Shown here piece after piece: positions 58,331 through 64,000 of a stretch of DNA of 64,000 nucleotides. How positions within the stretch are numbered: the first letter of the stretch is position 1; each line of letters starts with the position of its first letter. The DNA is taken from positions 358,821 through 422,820 of the forward strand of contig NZ_LYPA01000080.1 of the NCBI RefSeq assembly GCF_001675045.1, given 5' to 3'. The stretch is from Paenibacillus oryzae. GTDB taxonomy: Bacteria > Bacillota > Bacilli > Paenibacillales > Paenibacillaceae. The notes beneath the pieces were generated by a model. The model ran no database searches. It saw only the letters and a program-made list of their open reading frames with translations, and was not told the origin of the DNA. Both the position numbers and the translations under genes were made by a program.

Positions 58331-60076
58331 ATGGCTGACCAGCAGAAAATATCTATGTTTTGGTTGCTGCGCTATTTAAAGCCAGTTAAGGGCAGAATCG
58401 CACTGTTGTTTATATTGCTGCTTGGAACGACTGGGCTGCAATTAATAAATCCGCAAGTCATTCAAAGGTTTATTGATGAGGCGGCGGGAAGCGGTGGAAT
58501 GGCCGAGCTGCTGGAGCTTGCGGCTTTGTTTCTTGTGCTCGCTGTTGTTAATCAGACTATGGGGGTTGTGGTCACTTACCTGGGAAGTGATGTATCCTGG
58601 CGTACGACGAACCGCCTGCGCGGCGATTTGCTGAGGCATTGCCTGCGGCTGGATATGAGCTTTCACAACCGGAAAACGCCGGGCGAGATGATCGAACGGA
58701 TTGACGGCGACGTATCCAGCATTTCCAACTTTTTTTCCATGTTTATCGTGCAGGTTATTGGCAGCTTTGTATTGCTTGCCGGCATCCTCGGGTTTATGTT
58801 TACCGTTAATGTGCCAATTGCTGTTGTCATGACGGCATTTACGCTTTTATCCATTTTGGGAATGATGATTATCCGGAATCTGGGTGTTCAGTCCTCCAAA
58901 AATGATCGCGAAGCAAGCGCAACGCTGTTTGGCTTGATCGAAGAAAGGATTGCCGGTATTGAAGACGTACAGGCGAACGGTCATGTGCCTTACGTCATGA
59001 ATCGCTTCTACCGGGCCATGAGCTCCGTCTTTTTAAAAGGAAGAAAAGCATGGATGCTCCGGGTTGTGCCTTGGAATGTAACGGTTTCGTTGTTTACGCT
59101 GGCGGTGACGGCTGTTATGCTGCTGGGCGTTCGATCATATATGCTCGGCGAGATCAGCCTGGGCATGCTGTATTTGATTTATCAATATACGCAAATGCTG
59201 AATGATCCCATTGAAAGGCTTGGCGACCAGGTGCAGGAATTCCAAAAGGCAAAGTCGGGCATGCTGCGTTCCCGGGAATTGCTGTCTCAGCAATCGGACA
59301 TTCAGGACGGCGAAGACAAGCAGCTTCCGGAGGGTGCGCTTAGTCTGGAGTTTGACCAGGTTTGCTTTAGTTATAACAAGGATAAGCCTGTCCTGCAAAA
59401 TATTTCGTTTTCGCTAAAGCCGGGAGAGCGGCTTGGCATCATCGGGCGAACAGGCAGCGGGAAGTCCAGCCTGAGCCGGGTGCTGCTTCGCTTGTACAAT
59501 CTGGACAGCGGCGTTATTCGCATCGGCGGGGTTGATATCGCAGGGCTGTCTTTACCGGCTCTTTATCGCCGGGTAGGCATGGTGACACAGGATGTTCAAT
59601 TGTTCGATGGCACCCTGCGCGACAATTTGACCTTGTTTAATGAAAAAGTGGACGATGAGGCCATTATGGAGACGATTGAACAATTGGGGCTCAGTCCGTG
59701 GATTTTGGCACAGCCAGAAGGGCTGGACACCCATTTGTCGGCGAGCGGCTCGTCGTTGTCGGCCGGAGAAGCGCAGCTGTTCGCGCTGGCCAGAGTGTTT
59801 CTTGCCAAGCCAAGCCTGATTGTATTGGATGAACCATCCTCCCGGCTAGACGCCGCAACGGAGGCGATGCTGCAATCCGGGGTAGATCGGCTGCTCCGGC
59901 AAAGCACGGGCGTAATCATTGCCCATCGGCTGGCTACGCTTGAGCAGGTCGATAAAATTATGGTGGTAGGAGACGGCCGTTTACTGGAATTTGGATCGCG
60001 GAAGGAGCTGGCCGGGAATCCATCATCCCATTACGCCAGACTTCTGCAAAGCGGACGAGAGGAGGAGCTTGCATGA
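58331..60076 (+). CDS. ABC exporter half-transporter, canonical subunit
   Basis: The 581-residue protein has an N-terminal six-helix domain (about 1-320) and a nucleotide-binding domain: Walker A GRTGSGKSSLS, signature LSAGEAQLFALARV, Walker B LIVLDEPSSRLD with the catalytic Glu, and switch His in GVIIAHRLAT. GAAGGGGGAA lies before the ATG. Its stop overlaps the start of the partner gene by ATGA. The pair should form a heterodimeric exporter. The signature LSAGE differs from the common LSGGQ, as often seen in one half of such dimers. A 280-bp upstream region holds two copies of CCTGCTTCAGGAAAA-like sequence but no clear promoter. Confidence 0.9.
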   Translation: MADQQKISMFWLLRYLKPVKGRIALLFILLLGTTGLQLINPQVIQRFIDEAAGSGGMAELLELAALFLVLAVVNQTMGVVVTYLGSDVSWRTTNRLRGDLLRHCLRLDMSFHNRKTPGEMIERIDGDVSSISNFFSMFIVQVIGSFVLLAGILGFMFTVNVPIAVVMTAFTLLSILGMMIIRNLGVQSSKNDREASATLFGLIEERIAGIEDVQANGHVPYVMNRFYRAMSSVFLKGRKAWMLRVVPWNVTVSLFTLAVTAVMLLGVRSYMLGEISLGMLYLIYQYTQMLNDPIERLGDQVQEFQKAKSGMLRSRELLSQQSDIQDGEDKQLPEGALSLEFDQVCFSYNKDKPVLQNISFSLKPGERLGIIGRTGSGKSSLSRVLLRLYNLDSGVIRIGGVDIAGLSLPALYRRVGMVTQDVQLFDGTLRDNLTLFNEKVDDEAIMETIEQLGLSPWILAQPEGLDTHLSASGSSLSAGEAQLFALARVFLAKPSLIVLDEPSSRLDAATEAMLQSGVDRLLRQSTGVIIAHRLATLEQVDKIMVVGDGRLLEFGSRKELAGNPSSHYARLLQSGREEELA

Positions 60077-61866
60077 CCATTACGGGATTTATTGGCCGAC
60101 TCTTCCGTTTCAGACTGGTCTTGTTTCTTGTAAACGGACTGTTATGGTGCACCTTTCATTCACTTCCGCTGCTGATCGGTATCGGGATGCAGCAGTTTTT
60201 TGATCGGGTGGCCGTTGAAGGCGCGGAGTTTATGTGGCTGGCCGCACCGCTGGTGCTAATTGCGATTGTCAGGCTGGGACGGGTTGGCGTATTTTTCGGG
60301 GCGTTTTATACATGGATTACTTATATCTATCACATTCAAGCCATTCTGCGTACGAATATGCTGGCGGGTATTATGCGCTGGCCCGGAAGGAATTTGCCCG
60401 CAACGCCCGGCGAGGCGATGAGCCGGTTTCGGGATGATGTTGATGAAGCGGTTGAATACGTGGAATCCTGGGTTGATTTTTGGGGAATGTTCGTATTCGC
60501 TGTCCTATCTGTCGGCATTATGGCTTCGATTAACTGGAAAATCACGCTTGTTGCACTGCTGCCGTTTGCGCTGGTGACGCTGATCAACAACTTGTCGGGA
60601 AATCGTGCCCGCCGCTATGGAAAGCAAAACCGCGAAGCGACAGGGAAGGTAACGAGCTTTATTGCCGAAACCTTTGGAGCCGTGCAAACGTTGAAGCTTG
60701 GGCAAGCGGTGGATAATGTGTTCAGACGCTTTCAGCATTTGAACGAAACGCGTCGTCAGGCGGCGCTTAAGGATGATTTGTTCAAGCAATGGATGAAATC
60801 GCTCAGCCAGCATGTGCTAAGCATCAGCACCGGGCTTGTTCTTCTCATGTGCGCTTCCGAGATGAAGGCCGGGCAATTTACGGTAGGCGATTTTGCGTTA
60901 TTTTCAAGCTATCTGATGAATATCGGCTACAGCATATCTTTGTTTGGCTATATGGTGTTTCAGCATAAGCGGCTGAAGGTCTCATTTGACCGGATGCGGA
61001 TGCTGTTCCGTGCGGGAGAAGAGGACCGCATTATGGAGTATCGGGAAACCTATCTGCATAAGGACCCGCCCGTGGAAACGGAGACGCCGCGAGCTGAAGG
61101 TGAAAAGCTGCGGGAATTGGAGGTAAGCGGTTTGACCTACCGCTATCCCGATTCGGAAAACGGGATCGAAAATATTAAACTGAAGCTGAAGCGGGGGCAA
61201 TTCCTCGTCATTACGGGCCGTATCGGCTCGGGCAAATCGACGCTGGTCAGGACGCTGCTCGGGCTGTTGCCCAAGCAGCAAGGAAGCATAGCCTGGAACG
61301 GGCGGGAGGTTGATCCGTCGAGCTTTCTAATGCCTCCTTATACTGCGTATACGCCGCAGGTTCCGCGCTTGTTCAGCGATACGCTGAGGGAAAATATAAC
61401 GGTAGGCAAAAAGGACAGCGAGTCCGAGTCCGCTCTGGAACGCGCGATAGCATTATCCGTTCTGGATAAGGATATTGGCGATCTGGATAATGGCTTGGAA
61501 ACGGCCGTTGGACCAAGAGGCGTCATGTTGTCCGGCGGCCAGATTCAACGGGCCGCGACTGCACGCATGCTGATGACGGGCGCCGATCTGTATATTTTTG
61601 ACGACTTGTCTAGCGCGCTTGATGTGGAGACCGAGCAGAGGGTATGGGACGGCTTGTTCAAGGAGCCCGATATGACCTGCATCGCCGTATCTCACCGGAG
61701 GGCCGCGCTGTCCAAGGCTGATCATATCATCGTCTTGAAGGATGGCCGGATCGAGGCGGAAGGCAGCTTGTCCGAATTGCTGGCAACAAGCGAAGAAATG
61801 CGGCTTTTGTGGCAGGGGGAGGAGGCTCCCGAGGCTGAGGAAAAGCTGGTCGGAAATAAGGGTTAA
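60073..61866 (+). CDS. ABC exporter half-transporter, degenerate-Walker-B subunit
   Basis: The 597-residue protein has six membrane helices, then Walker A GRIGSGKSTLV, signature LSGGQIQRAATARM, Walker B LYIFDDLSSALD, in which Asp replaces the catalytic Glu, and His in IAVSHRRAAL. The intact LSGGQ here and the Glu in the partner form the active site, while the other site is degenerate, as in the exporter at 9456-13105. Cotranscribed with the partner by a 4-nt overlap. A kinase-like gene begins 16 bp later, probably in the same operon. Confidence 0.9.
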   Translation: MTITGFIGRLFRFRLVLFLVNGLLWCTFHSLPLLIGIGMQQFFDRVAVEGAEFMWLAAPLVLIAIVRLGRVGVFFGAFYTWITYIYHIQAILRTNMLAGIMRWPGRNLPATPGEAMSRFRDDVDEAVEYVESWVDFWGMFVFAVLSVGIMASINWKITLVALLPFALVTLINNLSGNRARRYGKQNREATGKVTSFIAETFGAVQTLKLGQAVDNVFRRFQHLNETRRQAALKDDLFKQWMKSLSQHVLSISTGLVLLMCASEMKAGQFTVGDFALFSSYLMNIGYSISLFGYMVFQHKRLKVSFDRMRMLFRAGEEDRIMEYRETYLHKDPPVETETPRAEGEKLRELEVSGLTYRYPDSENGIENIKLKLKRGQFLVITGRIGSGKSTLVRTLLGLLPKQQGSIAWNGREVDPSSFLMPPYTAYTPQVPRLFSDTLRENITVGKKDSESESALERAIALSVLDKDIGDLDNGLETAVGPRGVMLSGGQIQRAATARMLMTGADLYIFDDLSSALDVETEQRVWDGLFKEPDMTCIAVSHRRAALSKADHIIVLKDGRIEAEGSLSELLATSEEMRLLWQGEEAPEAEEKLVGNKG

Positions 61867-61881
61867 TGTACTGAAGGGGGC

Positions 61882-62658
61882 ATGACTATTATTAATCACA
61901 GCTTGAAACAGCAAATAGAACAAATCGTTGGGCGAATGGCAGAGGTAATCATTTTGGATGAACAAGGATGTACCTCAGAAGTAAGTCGCATTATGACAAC
62001 TGAAGGTTCTTTTATTCTCAAAAGTGTCACAAAAGAAAAATATAGAAGCTGGCTGATGAATGAGGCAAAAGTGTTGAAGGATATGGGCCGGCAAAAGAGT
62101 ATTCCTCTTCCTAAATACATTGGCTTTTTCGAGGACAAGCATAGTAGTCATCTACTAATGTCCTATGAACCTGGCAGCACATTGACTGCTGCTATTCATA
62201 AAGCGGAATCTGAGTCAGAGAAGTTAGTACTAATTCGAAGCTTTGGACAGTTTTTGAATCGATTTCATATGAAGGAAGTATCGGCTGTAGTACAAAATGA
62301 TGGAGATTGGCTGAAAAGGCAATTATCAACTGCAAGAGAATATGTCGAGGGCGGATTGACCAGCGGAAGTCCTCAATTATTACGATTTTTAGAGTGCAAT
62401 AAACCTGATCCTGTCCTTCAAACCATTGTTCATGGTGATTGTACAACGGACAATGTCCTTGTATTGGATGGTAAAGCACATATGTTTATTGATGTTTCAG
62501 GTATGACAATTGGGGACCCCCGGTATGACGAGACATTAGCCATTAGTCACTTTCACGATAATCCTGCGTTCTTGCATGCTTTCTATGAAGGCTATACACG
62601 GTACAAGGTGTCTAGAGAAGAAGTGAGTTACTTTGAAGGTCTATATGAATTTTTTTAA
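61882..62658 (+). CDS. Aminoglycoside phosphotransferase (APH)-family protein
   Basis: The 258-residue protein has a protein-kinase-like fold with the catalytic HGDCTTDNVLV (HGDxxxxN) near residue 180 and the metal-binding MFIDVSGMTIGDPRYD near 200, where Asp of IDVS equals the DFG-like Asp. The ILKSV lysine near residue 47 would bind ATP. AT-richer than the exporter genes it follows, which suggests separate origin. APH-family enzymes phosphorylate antibiotics, choline, sugars or other small alcohols, so antibiotic resistance cannot be assumed. It starts 16 bp after the exporter subunit stop with GAAGGGGG upstream. A hairpin terminator follows. Confidence 0.85.
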   Translation: MTIINHSLKQQIEQIVGRMAEVIILDEQGCTSEVSRIMTTEGSFILKSVTKEKYRSWLMNEAKVLKDMGRQKSIPLPKYIGFFEDKHSSHLLMSYEPGSTLTAAIHKAESESEKLVLIRSFGQFLNRFHMKEVSAVVQNDGDWLKRQLSTAREYVEGGLTSGSPQLLRFLECNKPDPVLQTIVHGDCTTDNVLVLDGKAHMFIDVSGMTIGDPRYDETLAISHFHDNPAFLHAFYEGYTRYKVSREEVSYFEGLYEFF

Positions 62659-62684
62659 AAGGGTATCTGAAAAGTTCTATATAA

Positions 62685-62730
62685 AAAAGTTGAGCGAAAA
62701 ACGTAATGTTTTCCGCCCAACTTTTTCTTT
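62685..62730. terminator. Bidirectional terminator
   Basis: AAAAAGTTGAGCG and complementary CGCCCAACTTTTT, with inner AAAAC/GTTTT, flank a short loop. It serves the APH gene on the plus strand and folD on the minus strand. Confidence 0.85.
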
Positions 62731-62792
62731 TATGGAAAGCGGCTAATCTCGCAGGGGATGTCCTTTCGTCATTTGGAGGCAGGGACAAACGT

Positions 62793-63641
62793 TCATATTC
62801 CCTGTTTTTTCTCAGCCGAGTCAACGGTATGCTTCAACAAGGTAGCGATTGTAACAGGACCAACTCCGGCAGGGACAGGAGTAATAGCAGAAGCGTACGG
62901 AAGGCATGCCTCATAGTCCACATCCCCGATATTCCCGGGATTATACCCGGCGTCCAAGATGACGGCCCCGGGTTTAATCCAGTCACCCTGAACGAAATTA
63001 GGCTTCCCGACCGCAGCGATGACAATATCCGCCGAGCGAACGAAACGCTCCAATTCGGTGGTTTTTGAATGACACGTTGTCACCGTTGCATCTTTGTTCA
63101 GCAGCATAGCGGAAACGGGCTTGCCGAGTATAGGGCTTCTGCCGATGACTACCGCGTGCTTGCCTGACACCGGCAGCTTGTAATACTCCAGAATCGCCAT
63201 AATAGCTGCCGGCGTACAAGAGGGAAAAGCTGCAAAGCCAAAAGCGTTTTGAGCGAAGCTTTGTGTCGACACTCCATCTACATCCTTGTCAATGGAAATA
63301 GAGTCGAAGGCGGCACGTTCATCAATGTGATGAGGGACTGGGTGCTGCAACAAGATACCATGAACCTCTGAATCCTCATTAAGCTGTTTTATTGTCGCTA
63401 TCAATTGATCCGTTGATGTTTCCGCAGGCAAATCAATGCGAATGGATTTGATGCCAAGCCGTTTGCAAGCATTGCCTTTCATCCGTACATAAGTCGTTGA
63501 AGCCGGATCGTCGCCTACCAGGATTGTGGCCAGGCAAGGGACGACTCCTTTTGTAGCGAGTCTTGATATGCGAGCTTCTAATTGCTCCTTGATTTTTGCG
63601 GCAACCTGATTACCGTCCAGAATGAGTAAATTGGCGTTCAT
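62793..63641 (-). CDS. folD: Methylenetetrahydrofolate dehydrogenase/cyclohydrolase
   Basis: This bifunctional one-carbon enzyme interconverts 5,10-methylene- and 10-formyl-tetrahydrofolate. Visible motifs are YVRMKGNACKRLGI with the catalytic Lys, the VDGVSTQSFAQNAFG loop, AVVIGRSPILGKPVSAML at the NADP site, and PVPAGVGPVTIATLLKHTV near the end (PGGVGP variant). It is 282 residues. ATG 63641 is chosen because the 63650 ATG touches the GAGAGGG ribosome binding site. Transcription is controlled by a ZTP riboswitch just upstream. Confidence 0.95.
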   Translation of the reverse strand: MNANLLILDGNQVAAKIKEQLEARISRLATKGVVPCLATILVGDDPASTTYVRMKGNACKRLGIKSIRIDLPAETSTDQLIATIKQLNEDSEVHGILLQHPVPHHIDERAAFDSISIDKDVDGVSTQSFAQNAFGFAAFPSCTPAAIMAILEYYKLPVSGKHAVVIGRSPILGKPVSAMLLNKDATVTTCHSKTTELERFVRSADIVIAAVGKPNFVQGDWIKPGAVILDAGYNPGNIGDVDYEACLPYASAITPVPAGVGPVTIATLLKHTVDSAEKKQGI

Positions 63642-63664
63642 TGTCATCATCCCTCTCAGTTTGT

Positions 63665-63705
63665 TAAAAAACAGAAAGAGGCAAGGAGAATATCTCCTTA
63701 CCTCT
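63665..63705 (-). terminator. Riboswitch expression-platform terminator
   Basis: On the minus strand AGAGGTAAGGAGA pairs with TCTCCTTGCCTCT around TAT, then reaches TTTCTGTTTTTT. Ligand binding to the aptamer should prevent this terminator and permit folD transcription. Confidence 0.9.
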
Positions 63706-63778
63706 GCCCAGGCGACCGGCCATATGAAGTATGCGCTCCCCCGTGGTACTCCACGTTTCGCCAGTTACGCATACCTAA
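63706..63778 (-). ncRNA. ZTP riboswitch (pfl motif) aptamer upstream of folD
   Basis: Reading the minus strand, the conserved pieces occur in order: ACTGGCGAAA, the hairpin CGTGGAGTACCACG, GGGGGAGCGC, a variable loop, then GGCCGGTCGCCTGGGCA. These are the invariant parts of the ZTP aptamer, which senses ZMP/ZTP accumulation when 10-formyl-THF is short and turns on folate genes such as folD. CTGACA (upstream) and AGGTAT about 17 bp later are a possible promoter. Confidence 0.93.
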
Positions 63779-63841
63779 CAACTAAATACATTTTGTCAGA
63801 ATGTTATGAAAAAAGCAACATCCATTCCTCTTTCGTTACTT

Positions 63842-64000
63842 AATGATAATACTAGGGCGTGTCTGAATACTCCGAGAGGAACAGGTTGTGCCGAATTTTC
63901 GTTCCCTACAAGGAAGTTTTGTGCAGGCTTACCGGGGGTAAGTCAAGCAAAACTGACGCAGCAGGGGGAGAAAAGGCGGTGCAAGATGACCTCAAGCGGG
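63842..64000. other. Window end without a supported gene
   Basis: The last 160 bp include GGGCGTGTCTGAATACTCCG, which looks like the edge of a dispersed repeat, but no partner repeat and no coding frame are visible inside the window. Confidence 0.3.

Noticed and set aside
61882..62658. Aminoglycoside resistance gene
   Set aside because: Only the broad APH kinase fold is supported; many family members act on other small molecules, so no resistance claim is made.
63842..64000. Edge of an insertion sequence
   Set aside because: The GGGCGTGTCTGAA word recalls dispersed elements, but without a transposase frame or a second end in the window it cannot be supported.

Overview
The window reads as chromosomal DNA of a spore-forming, facultatively anaerobic Bacillota, most likely Paenibacillus or a close relative. 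The pointers are roughly 50% GC with AT-richer patches, strong AGGAGG-type ribosome binding sites, GerA/GerC germination receptor genes, a TagO-like wall glycosyl carrier enzyme, a DUF1540 peptide, an Fnr with a C-terminal cysteine cluster, and a membrane-bound AraC regulator beside an LplB/LplC-type sugar importer. No rRNA, tRNA, CRISPR array, phage module or intact insertion sequence was seen.

Layout. 1-6.9 kb: an AraC-type membrane regulator (cut by the window edge), a divergent oligosaccharide ABC importer and a Gfo/Idh/MocA oxidoreductase. 6.9-13.1 kb: a TVP38 membrane protein, tagO, then a MarR regulator ahead of a heterodimeric ABC exporter. 13.2-29.3 kb: an anaerobic metabolism region with adhE-pflB-pflA, fnr, an NreA-NreC-NreB-like nitrate-sensing set, nirB-nirD-nirC and a hemerythrin-like gene. 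29.5-32.3 kb: a spore germination pair (GerA and GerC, no GerB). 32.4-36.7 kb: acetyl-xylan esterase, GPH sugar symporter, unknown protein and DHA2 exporter. 36.7-51 kb: single genes and pairs (acyltransferase, GNAT, DUF418, sulfurtransferase, VOC proteins, SDR, THUMP methyltransferase, MerR plus VOC, secreted esterase, OsmC), several small or unknown genes and many intergenic hairpin repeats. 51-63.7 kb: a SecA2-like ATPase, an ABC-2 exporter with a pseudo-ABC/LytTR regulator, a hydrolase, a second heterodimeric ABC exporter, a kinase-like phosphotransferase, and folD behind a ZTP riboswitch.

The most coherent system is the 19-29 kb region. TGTGA-N6-TCACA-like FNR boxes lie before adhE, between fnr and nreA, before nirB and before the hemerythrin-like gene. 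AGGG-N4-CCCT palindromes resembling the NreC site known from Staphylococcus lie before fnr, nreA and nirB. Spacing is regular: 29.5 bp from box centre to -10 in two FNR promoters, and 31.5-32.5 bp in three NreC promoters. This suggests a regulon integrating oxygen (Fnr) and nitrate (NreA/B/C). Two things set it apart: the kinase lacks the cysteine set that makes canonical NreB an oxygen sensor, and nreA is separated from nreCB by a 1.7-kb island of three tandem repeats, including 20 near-identical copies of a 52-bp hairpin unit.

Other points of note are a degenerate ABC ATPase fused to a LytTR DNA-binding domain, a 213-bp foldback element with two relatives in the window, near-duplicate 3' ends on two unrelated adjacent genes, and two small genes under 60 codons found by direct reading. 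All functional statements are homology judgements made from memory of the families; no database search was run.
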